From Theobroma cacao (Eukaryota; Streptophyta; Magnoliopsida; Malvales; Malvaceae): a stretch of 64,000 nt of DNA. The translations under genes were made by a program, and so were the position numbers. The notes beneath the pieces are model-generated. The model did not search any database. It was given only the letters and a program-made list of their open reading frames with translations, and was not told where the DNA came from. The DNA lies in contig NC_030851.1 in NCBI RefSeq assembly GCF_000208745.1, positions 35,752,550-35,816,549 of the forward strand, given 5' to 3'. Below are positions 23,030-33,697 of this stretch, in pieces (positions within the stretch are counted from its first letter, which is position 1; each line of letters starts with the position of its first letter).

Positions 23030-24720
23030 CAAAGACTCTCTTCCTCAACCTAACATCCCATTTCAATATACTACCTTCCTAAGAGCCAAACTCACAAACA
23101 ATGCTAGATTTCTTGGTAGCTAAGGCAAAAATACACGAAAATGAGCTCCTAAAAGGATATTCTACCTCCCAAGAATCGAACCAAAATGAGATAATTTTTC
23201 TCGTTACCAATCAAACAGCCAATGTCTGTAAAAATTGACTTAAAATAAGGGTTAGTGGGGGAAAATGGGAGGTGATATTGCACTATAAGAAGAAACACTC
23301 ATGTTATTCATTCTCGGCAACAATTTAGAGGAATTCACACCATTGTTTTTTACTAAACCACACCTCCACAAACTGTTAGTTTTAGTACCATATCTCCAAA
23401 TCCATTTATTTAGAAGAGATATATTTTTTAGACTAAGATCAGTGATTCCTAAACCCCTAAAATCTTTTCATTTGCAGATATTTTCCTAGTTAATGAGGTG
23501 AATTTTCCTCTTTTCATTCGATCCACCCAAAAAAAAACACCTTTGAATCTTGTCTAATTCATTTTTGACAATGACAGGAAGTTGAAAAAGAGACGTAAAA
23601 TAAATTGGAAGGCTAGATAGGATAGACCTAACCAAAGTTAATCAACCACCATTGAAGAGGAGGTTGGATTTCCAACTAGCCAACTTTGACTCAAATCACT
23701 CAATCACTAGATGCCAAATACCTATGGAATTAGCTTTGACACCAAAAAAGAGACCAAGGTAAGTAGATGGTAGGTTTCTGATCCTACAAGAAATATTTGT
23801 CGCTTATTTATTTATCCTTCTCAACTCCAATCCCATATAACACACTTTTATACAAATTAGTTTTCAAACTAGCAACCATTTGAAAGCATCTAAGAATTCT
23901 TTTGACATTGGCAAGTTCATCGAAATTTGATTGGCAGAAGATAAAAGTGTCATCAACATACTACAAGTGCATGATAGAGAAACTGTTCCTACCCACATTA
24001 ACTCCGCTGACAAGCCCTATGTCTACTGCTTTTAACATCATGACCCCAAAAAATTTAGTCAACATATTAAAAAGAAAGGGAGACAAAGGGCACCCTTGTC
24101 TCAATCCTTTGCCCATTTTAATTTAAAGAGTTGAAGTGCCATTGACAAGAATAGAAATAGGAGCAGATAAGACACAAGCTCTAATCCATTTCCTCCATTT
24201 ATCACCAAAATTCATTTTAGAGATAAACAAATCAAGAAAGTCCCAATCAACACAATCAAAAGCCTTTTCAAATCAACCTTGAACATCAAACCACCCTTGC
24301 CCTTGCTCATGCTATCCACAACTTCATTAGTAATCAAGGATTTGTCTCCATCTTGAAAATGTGAACTGATTTTCCCCAATTACCTCAACCATGACTTTCC
24401 ATAATCTGTTGGCCAAGACTTTAACAATAATCTTGTAAAGACTACTGATTAAGGTAATAGGATGATAATTCTTTAAACTTTCAGGGTTATTAATTTTAGG
24501 AACTAAGGTAACAATTGAATAGTTAATGTGTTGATCAAGGTGCCTAAAAACAAAAAAAAAATTATCTATAAACTGCATAAGATCATTATCGATCATATTC
24601 CATTGCTTTTTAAAAAATAAAAGATTGTAGCTGTTAGGTTTGGGAGCCTTGCTACCATCATAGTTGTTGATAGCAATTCATACTTCTTCCTTCGAGAACG
24701 AAATTTCTAATTGGTTGGCA
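23030..24720 (-). pseudogene. LINE D reverse transcriptase, degraded
   Basis: Reverse transcriptase of the plant L1 clade on the minus strand. An open block at 24,327-24,596 holds VTLVPKINNPESLKNYHPIT followed by SLYKIIVKVLANRL, the standard LINE RT fingers region. The palm includes GGLMFKVDLK (24,255-24,300) and a catalytic YVDDTFIF box near 23,938-23,965. Downstream blocks (SKLASWKSN, FNGG..LTLVRSILSSLPIY) at 23,590-23,680 are the thumb. Several frame changes separate the blocks. The domain would prime reverse transcription at nicked chromosomal DNA. Confidence 0.88.
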
Positions 24721-25289
24721 GATTGCTCCTTAAGAGATTTAAGTTGACAATTCCACTTGTTGAGTTTGTCAACATTGTTCTCACTATACAACTTTTCATA
24801 AATTTTAAACACTTTGTTTTTTTTATTTCGTTTAGGCTATCAATCAATTTGTTTTGAACCGTTAGACAACTAATGAAATATGCTCTTCTACAACCCAAAG
24901 CAACAGCATGAAAGTATTTCATATTTTTATCCCCTTCAAAGAACTACTTAACTTGAGATTTTTGCTACAAGGATCTTTCTTCAGCCCTGTAGAGATCCCC
25001 TAATGTAAATCCTAAATTGAATAATTCCTACCTTAAATCACCCACAACCCTACCTTCTTGAATAAGACTAGTTTTTTCTTTAATCAGTTTCTCAATATTC
25101 TCAATCTCAGTCTTAGAGGAGCCATAGTGCAATATGTGCCAATCTTTAAGGGAAGTTTTAACATCACGCAATCTATGCCAAATCTTATCCCCTGCTAAAT
25201 TCACTTATCTACTAGTCTCCTAAGCCTCTTTAAAGGTCTTCTGAAGTTCCCTGTTATCGAGCTAGTGATTGAATAGCCTAAAGGCTTTA

Positions 25290-25990
25290 GCCATCAATTC
25301 ATAACTTCACCAAAAAAACAAATAAGGTTGTGATTCGATAAAAACCTAGGGAGACACTTTTTGATAAATATATTCAACCACAACAAGAAGTCAAAGGCAA
25401 CTAAAAATCTATCAATTTTACTGAAGGAAGCTTGTTGTCTATTGTTTCCCCAAGTGAACCTACCATTGACCATAAAAAAATCAACAAAATGGTTAAAATT
25501 AATGAAATCAACAAATAGTTTAGTACTCTTGCTGCCAATAATTCCATTGCCATGTTCCTCCTTATAAGTAACAAAATTAAAGTCGCCACCCAAACACCGT
25601 GGCATATCCAGATCAGTGAGAAGTTCATCATCATTGTTAGAGCGTAGATGTTGCCAAAACTATACCTCCTATTACTATATTTAAGTTTACCCACTAAAAG
25701 AATGAAATTCTTTTTAATAATGATTGAGTCTAATTCAAAAACGGAATCTTTCCATAAACAAATAAGCCCACCAAAAGCTCCATCAATAAGAAAATGTTCC
25801 CTTTTAAAACCAAAATCACCAACCAAAAGTTGAAAGCATTTCTTGTCAAACTTGCTCAACTTCGTCTCCTAAATAAAAATAACATCAGCATCAGATTTGT
25901 TAATAAGTCTTTTGATGGCATGCCTCTTTTCTCCTTTGCCTAGACCTCTAATGTTCCATGAGATGAAAATCATAAAGAAAAAGGACTAAA
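25290..25990 (-). pseudogene. LINE D AP-type endonuclease, degraded
   Basis: Exonuclease/endonuclease/phosphatase fold domain. On the minus strand near 25,860-25,880 an ETKL block (the metal-binding glutamate region) is preceded by a stop. FGGLICLWKDSVF lies at 25,745-25,780. GGDFNFV, with the catalytic DxN, is at 25,575-25,595. GRFTWGNNRQ is at 25,430-25,460, and KIDRFLV at 25,405-25,425. The SDHxP box has drifted to SNHNLI near 25,325. Two overlapping open segments (25,294-25,605 and 25,401-25,859) are in different frames, showing a frameshift. Confidence 0.88.
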
Positions 25991-25999
25991 AAAGAATAA

Positions 26000-27290
26000 A
26001 AAAAATAGAACCATTAAACATCACCGGTAGCCTCAAAATCAACAAATTCGCCAACCATATCAACTTCTCATTTCTCAAAGACCAAACCCAAATGAGATGA
26101 AACCTCTCACAGCTGATTGGCTTCAAAAATGAGTCTTTTGTTGATTCATGCGATATCAAAATCAAAGAGTGAACTATTAGACTTGTGGCCGCTCAAAACG
26201 TCTTTGATGTTCTTTTTAACCCTTCTCTTTTTTTTTTAACCACAAAACTAGTTTGCTTACCCCGAATGCCTTGAGATCCACAAACATTAGCATTAACCAA
26301 AGGCTACAGGAAACCACTTCATTCACCAAGTTTTCCTCATTAACCAAAGAATTAACAACTGGTCTATCTAGATCCTTTTTATTCTATAAATTAACAAGCT
26401 CATGATTAAGAAATTAATTTGGAATTGGAGCATGAAAGGAATCATACAAGTTTTAAAGCAATCAATTTCTTTTAAATTATCAAGATAAGAGAACATTTGA
26501 GCAACAAGACATACCTCGTATTCCTTTGCCTCTAAGAAATGGAGTAAATCCCTAAAACCAGATGAAAGATGGTCAAATCCATCATACCTATCAGAAGCAA
26601 CAACTGAATTCCCATGTCGAGAAGACAACATGGATTGCTTCCTTCGACTTCTAATTCCTTGTCTAAGATTAACATCTCTCTTGGCTAATTTGTTTGATTG
26701 ATTTGCTTATTTCCTTTTAGGTTTCTGACAAGTTTTCCTTTTTTTGCCTTTCCTATTGATCGAATTGGTAATCAAAGAAACAAAAGCTTCACACTCAAAC
26801 ACATCAATTCTAGACTGATGAAAATGAGTTAAAATTCGATCCACAAGAGCATAAATTAGAAAATCATCAAAACCCATAAATTGATATGCTTCATTTTCAA
26901 GATGGCCTAAACCAATAAAATAATTTCCAAATTTAACCAAGCCTAAAGAGAAAATATCCTTAATCTGATAACCAAAGCCTAAAGGATGATGGAGCCCATA
27001 AGTGAGAGAACTATTTTCACCAATATATTGTTCACCTAGATTCTAAAAAACATGACTCGAACCAGTATGATTCATAGCAAAAAAAAAGTCTACTAATTAA
27101 AGGCTTTTTGCCCTTATCATGTGTTGGAACCTTTTGGAAGTTGCTAACATCATCAAATTCCTTGAGCTACTGTGAAGGAACCATGCAGCGACCAAGTTGT
27201 TTTTTCCCCATAACTAATTTCTTAACATGCACACAAAGAGGAATAGATTTTAAGGCAACCTTATTACGATTGACATTAGACCAACCTACT
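26000..27290 (-). pseudogene. LINE D ORF1-like region, degraded
   Basis: Sequence upstream of the endonuclease on the minus strand. Open pieces at 26,368-26,631 and 26,707-26,940 carry a basic stretch (NRKGKKRKTCQKPKRK), as expected for the end of a LINE ORF1 or its linker. 27,108-27,290 reads KSIPLCVHVKKLVMGKKQLGRC on the same strand. I do not recognise a full RRM here. Assignment rests on position and strand. Confidence 0.55.
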
Positions 27291-27300
27291 GGACTCAGAT

Positions 27301-27661
27301 TAAAGATATTTAAGTTCAGTTATGTTGGCACGAAAAAAGTTTCAGCCTAATTTAGCTGATATCTAAGATGTTTAAGTCCAGTTATGTTGGCACAAAAAGA
27401 GTTTAAATCTAATTTAACTAACATCCAAGATGTTTAAGTCTAGTTATGTTGGCATGAAAAAGTTTAAGCCCAATTTAGTTGGCATCCAAGATGTTTAAGT
27501 CTAGTTATTTTGGCACGAAATTGTTTTAAGTCCAATATAACCTGCACCAAGATGCGTAAACCTAGTTGAGTTGGCACGATACGATTTAAGTCTAATATAG
27601 TTGGCACCAAGATGTTTTAAGCCTAGTTAAGTTGGCATGAGAAGATTGAAGTTACATAACC
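27301..27661. repeat. Minisatellite, about 61 bp unit, nearly six copies
   Basis: Unit AAGATGTTTAAGTCTAGTTA followed by TGTTGGCACGAAAAAGTTTA and AGCCCAATTTAGTTGGCATCC. Copies start at about 27,303, 27,365, 27,427, 27,488, 27,549 and 27,609 (the last partial). Each unit is itself a diverged dimer of about 30 bp half-units sharing GTTGGCA..A and TTTAAG. It lies just upstream of a polypurine tract and LTR start, in the 3' untranslated part of a Tat-like Gypsy element. Confidence 0.9.
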
Positions 27662-28133
27662 TTGTTCAGAGATGACGAGCTTTTTCCAACTATTTTAGAC
27701 AATAAGTATCCTCGTTCAGGGATAAGGAGTTTTTCCAATTTTTTCAAAGATAAGGAGCTCTTTCAATCTAGTCGAAGCAAAGTGACTATGTCTTTGCTCA
27801 ATTTTCGATTCTCAAGAATATGGAAAGAGGGGCAGCTGTAAATACCATTTTCTGTTTGGACATTTTATTTGCATGTTATCTTTATATTATTTTTATTTCT
27901 TCATTAGGCTATTATTAGGTCTAATTTTCTTTTGGTTTTCCATTAGGTTAAAGCCCAAGAAAGCCTAAACTACTTTTAAATGGACCTTTGAGTCCATCAA
28001 GCACAAAGACTCCCAATTCCATTCAAAGATCCAAAAAAATCAAACAAAAAATAAATAAATAAACAACAAATATATAATAAAATAATTAAAAAAAAAGAAA
28101 AAAGATAAACTTTAACCTTATTGCCATGCTTGG
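27662..28133 (+). mobile_element. 3' end of a Tat-like Gypsy interior and start of its LTR
   Basis: After the minisatellite, gaaagaggggcagc (27,822-27,836) is a polypurine tract immediately followed by TGTAAATACC at 27,837, read as the LTR start. The LTR then runs to 28,133, where the chromovirus is inserted, and resumes at 33,698. The clade assignment (Tat/Ogre-like) rests on this arrangement and on the LTR sequence style. No protein domain of this element is in the window. Confidence 0.6.
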
Positions 28134-28712
28134 TGTCATGAGCCAACCTTGTATCAAACTATAATAGGTTAGAGTTGTCTAAAAGATTGAGTCTTTTGTA
28201 CTTGTAAGGGAAATGTCCCTCTTTCAAACATTGTAATGGCTCGTGGTGACAACTCTAAAAATCTTTGTTAAGTCTTTAGGGGGAAAGACCTTTTAAAAAA
28301 CAAATGTCCTTATTTCAAGCGTTATAATGGCTATTGGTAGAATACTTGTAAAATGTTGTAAACTCTTTATAGGGGATGACTAGTCGGCGGATTGTTTGGC
28401 TACCTCACTAGTAAAAGTATGTTTATAGCGAATCATCTAAGACTACCCCTATGGCTTGACGATGGCATGTCTTGGTCCCTTTGTAATTATTTTCATATTA
28501 ATAAAACTTTTTTTCTTTTTATGAGTTAGTGTTTGCATGTATGGCATTCGGTATGCCCTATGATTTTTGATTCGTATTCTCTTAATCTAATTTGTTGCTA
28601 TTATTGATGTTTTATCAGATATAACTGAGTATCGGCTGACTTGCATGGAAGCGTCCATTCAAGTGCTGCACGGAATATCGCATACTTAGGCGAAAGAGCG
28701 TAGTTCGTGACA
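28134..28712 (+). repeat. Chromovirus 5' LTR
   Basis: 579 bp, TGTCATGAGCC to GTTCGTGACA. Contains AATAAAAC near 28,500, a possible polyadenylation signal. Matches 33,115-33,692. Confidence 0.95.
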
Positions 28713-28730
28713 ATTGGTATCAGAACCAGG
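28713..28730 (+). other. Chromovirus primer binding site (tRNA-iMet)
   Basis: TTGGTATCAGAACCAGG begins two bases after the LTR end. The TGGTATCAGA part matches the initiator tRNA-Met complement used by chromoviruses. Confidence 0.9.
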
Positions 28731-28759
28731 TTGAGACATGTTGATCTAAAAGAGTATAA

Positions 28760-29800
28760 ATGGTGATCTTGTGGAGTACATTAGAGAACCATCAGAGGAT
28801 TGATGAGCTAAAAGTTGTGGTGGCATTAGTAAAAGCTCATATGGTTTCGTGCGAACGAATATATGAAATTGAGATAGTCCAACGGGAATTATGGGAGATG
28901 ATTAATACCCTAAGTGATGAGACCAGTGATGCACTAAGCACTCTCTAAGGCGAGATTAGAGAATTGAAAGTTCAGGTAAATCTTTTGGTTATTGCTGTAG
29001 GTAATGCTAGTGAAAGTTTAAGAGATTAAGGTAAAGGGCCAAACTGCCGAAACCCAAGCTATATGAAAAGGTCAGAGATGCTAAGGAGTTGGATAACTTT
29101 CTTTTTGATATGGAGCAATATTTTTAAGTTGTGTACATAGAGTAGGAGGAGGACAAAGTGACGATGGCTTCAATGTATCTTGCTAGGGATTCGAAGTTAT
29201 GTTGGTGTTCCAAATTCATCGATGATAAGTGTAGCGTCAACACTTAGCAGAATTAAAGCAGGAATTGAAGAACCAATTTTTCCTCGAAAATGTTGAGTAT
29301 ATGGCGCGACGTAAGTTACGAGAGTTGTCACAAACGGGATCGATGTGGAAGTTCGTGAGGAACTTCTTTACTTTAATATTAGATATTAGGGATATGACTA
29401 AAAAAATGGACTATTCTATTTCCTTGAGGGTTTGAAACCATAGGTGAGAAAGGAGTTACAGTAACAAAAAGTAGAAGATGTGACTTCGGTGATGATGACT
29501 ACCGAGCGCCTTATTGGTATAGTGAAAACTCCAACAAAAGGAAAGACCTTCCATCCAAGACCAATAGTTCTATCTCAAATAGTGGGGCAAAATTTCTGAG
29601 AGTAAGCAGACTGTCGAGTGGGCGAGGTGATAGGAGACCACCTGTTAAGGACACACCCAAATCGAGAACAAACAAGCCATGAAACCTCAAGCCACGACCT
29701 CCAATATCTTGTTTTCTATGCAAGGAACCTTATTGAGTAGTTAACTGTCCTCACCAAGCAACTCTTAATGTGATATGCATTACCAGTGTTGAGACACCCC
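28760..29800 (+). pseudogene. Chromovirus gag, degraded
   Basis: The frame from 28,760 encodes a helical, charged N-terminus (62 codons before a stop). Retrotransposon-gag sequence continues in shifted frames, with PKLYEKVRDAKELDNFLFDME at 29,050-29,115 and later blocks to about 29,500. A zinc-knuckle remnant CFLCKEPY..VVNC lies at 29,711-29,755, with a stop inside and the histidine position changed to tyrosine. Gag would package the element RNA. The frame is not functional. Confidence 0.85.
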
Positions 29801-29909
29801 TACCCTACACCACAGTCAAAGAAATCAAGGAAGAGGCAACATGAATGGGTTGTAGTCATTCCCTCAACACCTTACAAGCACAAGTAAAAAAGATAGAGAA
29901 GAAGCCCAA

Positions 29910-30110
29910 TGAGGTCTAATGTATGTAGAGGTGCTATTGAATGAGAAAAGTACCAAAGCCATGCTCGACACGAGGGCTTCGACACCTTCATCACCCTAGG
30001 AGAGGCAAAGAGATACGGTCTTAAAGTTAAGAAAGACTTTGGACAAATGAAAGCAGTTAACTCACCAGCTTCAACTATAATAGGAAATGCCAAATACGTA
30101 AAAGTTAAGA
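29910..30110 (+). pseudogene. Chromovirus aspartic protease, degraded
   Basis: MYVEVLLNEKSTKAMLDTRAS at 29,921-29,983 corresponds to the retropepsin active-site region. The catalytic D-T-G-A motif has become D-T-R-A. The following frame is shifted. The next domain, RT, begins after a linker containing NFDFVLGLDFM at 30,150-30,185, typical of Gypsy protease C-termini. Confidence 0.8.
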
Positions 30111-30439
30111 TTAGCCTTTGGGAAGGAAGATAAACCTGATTGTAGCCACTATAGATAACTTTGATTTTGTCTTGGGCTTAGATTTTATGACGAAAGCACA
30201 AGTCATCTTTTTCCCTGCTATGAGTTGTTTAATGATTTTTGGAGAACAACCATGTGTGGTACTGGCTATAATTTTACCTAAAAATGGTAAGAAGATTATA
30301 TCAGTTATACAATTGAAGAAGGGGATCAAGAAAGATGAGCCCTCCTACGTGGCCTTGCCCATCTCTAAAGGCGAAGATAACACAAATCTAATACCTGAAA
30401 AAGTGAAACTGGTTTTGGACGAATTTCAAGATATGATGC

Positions 30440-31740
30440 CAGAATAACTACCAAGGGTCTTACTGTCTCGACAAGCTATTTATCACAAGATAGAATTACT
30501 TCTAGGAGTTAAGTCACTTACAGAAAGGCCATACAAAATGGCTCCCCCAAAGTTAGCAAAACTAAGGAAACAATTAGACGAGGTTATTCAAGCCAAATTT
30601 ATCTAACCATCAAAAGCACCTGTTGGAGCCCTAGTACTTTTTCGAAAGAAGCAGATGGGAATTTACGATTGTGCATAGATTAACAAGCTTTGAATAGAGT
30701 CACAGTTAAGAAAAAATATCCTATCCCTCTTATAGCAGATCTTTTTGATCAGCTAAGTGGTGTAAAGTACTTTTTTAAATTAGATTTGAGATTGGGATAC
30801 CATCAAGTCAGAGTGGCTGAAGGAGATGAGCGAAAAGCCATTTGTGTAACATGGTATGGCACATTTGAAATTCTTGTTATTCCTTTTGGACTAACCAATG
30901 CTCCTACTACTTTTTGCACACTGATGAATTAGGTGTTCCATGATTATCAAGACAAGTTTGTGGTAATCTACTTAGACGATATTGTGGTGTACAGTTTGAC
31001 CTTAGAAGAGCATCAACGACACTTGTGGTAAGTCTTCTAAAGTCTAAAAAGGGAGAAATGTGCATTCGTGTAAACCCTGAATCTAATTCCTTGGCCACAT
31101 AATTGAACAAGGGCACATCCAGATGGACATGCATAAGGTAAAAGATATTAAAGAATGGGCCACCTCTAAGAATACAATTGAGCTTCGTTCTTTCTTAGAG
31201 CTAGCCAATTATTATAGGAGATTTGAGGAAGGATATTCAAGAAAGACAGTAGCACTAATAGAATTGCTAAAAGAGGGACAGAAGTGGAGCTGGATGTCGT
31301 AGTGCCAAGAAGCCTTCGAAGGTTTGAAGGACACAACGATGACAAATCCTGTTTTATCACTCCTTGATATTACGAAACCCTTTGAAGTACAAACGGATGC
31401 AGCAAAATTTGCTTTTGGATGAGTATTGCTACAAGAAAGACACTCGGTTGTGTTTGAAAGTTAGAAGTTAAATGAAGCTAAGAGGAGATACACAACATAG
31501 GAGAAAGAACTACTTGTAGTGATTCACTATTTACGAGCCTGGCTACACTACTTGCTAGGATAACAATTCGTGGATCAAACCAACAATACAACCGTAAGTC
31601 ATTTCTTTACATAGCCAAAACTAACAGTTAAACAGGCGAGATGGCAAGAGTTCCTAGCCGAGTTTGATTTCTACTTTAAGCATAAAGTTGGAAAAGCAAA
31701 CCGTGTGGCAAACGCCCTCAATAAGAAGGTCAAATTCACA
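30440..31740 (+). pseudogene. Chromovirus reverse transcriptase and RNase H, degraded
   Basis: RT spans about 30,480-31,200. It includes LCID near 30,673, LNRVTVKKKYPIPLI, FFKLDLRLGYHQVRV (first catalytic Asp, 30,770-30,815), VIPFGLTNAPTTFC and the intact catalytic YLDDIVVYS at 30,968-30,995. RNase H spans about 31,375-31,720, with PFEVQTDAAKFAFG (catalytic Asp), EKELLVVIHYLRAWLHYLLG and FLAEFDFYFKHKVGKANRVA. In-frame stops (for example near 30,931 and 31,421) and frame shifts break it. These enzymes convert element RNA to DNA. Confidence 0.93.
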
Positions 31741-31749
31741 ACTACAAGG

Positions 31750-33095
31750 GTAATCGCACCAATGACAGGCAACAGAGTGACCACAAATATCTGTAATATA
31801 ATTGAAGAAAATTTACATCAAAACCCCTAAGCAATGGCTATCAAGAAGTTGGTGGATAGTGGAAAGTCGAAGTACTTTTGGGTGGTAAATGGACTCCTAT
31901 TAACGAAGGGACCATGCATATTTTGTTCTTAGAACGAGAGAGCTTAGGGAAAAATTAATGTAGAAATGTCACAACACTCCTTGGGCAGGATATCCAAGTT
32001 GGTAGCGGACTATTACATTACTAAAACAGGGTTACTATTGACCTCATATGGAATAGGATGGATTATATAAAGACGTGCCTTATTTGCCAGCAGGACAAAG
32101 TAGATAGACAGAGACCAATGTGAATGCTCGAACCACTACAAATGTCAACCAAACCATGGGAAAGTATTTCTTTAGACTTGATTGTAGGTTTTCCGAAAGT
32201 GGGAGATATGACAATGATCTTGGTAATGGTGGACCGGTTTTCCAAGTACGTGGCATTCATTACAATGCAGAAGTTTGGCTCCGCAGGAGAAATGGCTCGC
32301 ACGGTTTTTAGACATGTGGCAAAATATTGGGGTGTTCCTAAGAGCATTATCAGTGACAGAGATCCAAAGTTTACAAGTTTTTTCTAAAAAAAGCTATTCA
32401 GGTTATTGGGGTTAAAACTCAACATATCTTTCAGTTATCACCCACAAACAGATGGTCAAATAGAACGTTTCGAGGTTATCACTAGACAATAACCTAAACT
32501 TCCTCATACCTCAGTGGAATCGTATAGCAGGAAGAGTCCACGAGCATTCAACTTTGTAAAAAAGTGGAGACAAAACACTGAAATTATTAGAGCTTATTTA
32601 GAGAAAGCCTCCAACTGCATGAAAAAGTCGATAGATAAAGGTCGAAAGGAACAACACTTTAAGGTGGGAGACTCGGTGCTGGTGAAGTTAGTACTCGAAC
32701 AACTTCAATTCCTAAGGAAGAAAGATCGAATACTAGTACGAAAGTATGAAGGTCCAGTACTAATTGTAGTCAAAGTGAGGAGGACTCCCTACAAGATTGA
32801 TCCACCTAAGCAAATAAAGGTACACCCAATGTTTCACGTCAACAATTTGAAGCCGTTCCATGCAAATCTAGCAGATGCAAGCAAAAGTCGAGGCACAAGA
32901 GCCGCCATCAACATCAAGCCACCATCACAGCATCAAGGAGGATGACGACAATCAACCGATGACCAACATAGGAGTACCTGGTGAAATCGGAAGGTTTGGC
33001 GCCAAATGAGATCACTTAGGAGAAGGAAGCCTATCTCTACACCTTCCAATGAAAGATTGAAGAATTCCAAGCTAACCAGTCAACGAGCAAGTCGA
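31750..33095 (+). pseudogene. Chromovirus integrase and chromodomain, degraded
   Basis: The integrase core at 32,124-32,387 shows SISLDLIVGFPKVG (first catalytic Asp), VDRFSKYVAFI, AKYWGVPKSIISDRDPKFTS (second catalytic Asp) and HPQTDGQ-like sequence after a stop. The C-terminal module at 32,514-32,945 includes FKVGDSVLVKL, RKYEGPVLIVVKV and KVHPMFHVNNLKPFH. After a frame change, 32,972-33,085 encodes EYLVKSEGL..NEIT..E..LYTFQ..IEEFQA, a recognisable chromodomain with the second aromatic position altered. Chromodomains target insertion to heterochromatin. Stops make it inactive. Confidence 0.9.
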
Positions 33096-33114
33096 TAGAT
33101 TGAGTGGGGGAGGA

Positions 33115-33692
33115 TGTCATGAGCTAATCTTGTATCAGACTATGATAGGATAAAGTTCTCTAAGAGATTGAGTCTTTTGTATTGGTCAGGGAAATATCCA
33201 TCTTTCAAACATTGTAATGGCTCATGGTGACATCTCGAAAAATCTTTGTTAAATCTTTAGGGGGAAAGACCCTTGAAGAAAGGAATGTCCTCATTTCAAG
33301 CGTTATAATGGCTATTGGTAGAATACTTGTAATATCTCGTAAACTCTTTATAGGGGGTGAGCAGTCGTCGGATTGTTAAGCTACCTCACTGGTAAAGGTA
33401 AGTTTGTAGTGAATCCTCTAGAACTGCCTTTATGACCCGATGATGGCGTGTCTTGGTCCTTTTTAATTATTTTCATATTAATAAAACCTTTTTCCTTTTT
33501 ATGACCTAATGGTTGCATATATGGCATTCGGTATGCCTTATGACTTTTGATACCCATTCTCTTAATCTAATTTATTACTATTATTAATGTTCGATCAAAT
33601 ATAATCAAGTATCAATTGACTTACGTGGAAGTGTCCACTCAAGTGCAACACAAACTATCGCATACTTAGTCGAAAGAGTGCAGTTCGTGACA
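33115..33692 (+). repeat. Chromovirus 3' LTR
   Basis: 578 bp, TGTCATGAGCT to GTTCGTGACA, preceded by polypurine GAGTGGGGGAGGA (33,102-33,114) and followed by TSD CTTGG. Confidence 0.95.
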
Positions 33693-33697
33693 CTTGG

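Larger units (their letters stand above)
23014..27290 (-). mobile_element. LINE D, L1-type, 3'-truncated
   Basis: Minus-strand non-LTR retrotransposon remnant. From right to left it holds ORF1-like sequence, an APE-type endonuclease and a reverse transcriptase. It abuts the LARD end at 23,013 without a poly(A)/poly(T) tail, so its 3' end is missing. Its 5' side abuts Tat-like retroelement sequence near 27,290. Stops and frameshifts are frequent. Confidence 0.85.
28134..33692 (+). mobile_element. Ty3/Gypsy chromovirus, complete but coding-dead
   Basis: 5,559 bp element with LTRs of 579 and 578 bp (TG...CA) and a perfect TSD CTTGG (28,129-28,133 and 33,693-33,697). A tRNA-Met primer site follows the 5' LTR and a polypurine tract GAGTGGGGGAGGA precedes the 3' LTR. 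Gag, protease, RT, RNase H, integrase and a C-terminal chromodomain remnant lie in Gypsy order on the + strand. The LTRs differ by very roughly 15% by eye, so it is older than the Copia element. It lies inside the LTR of the Tat-like element. Confidence 0.95.
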
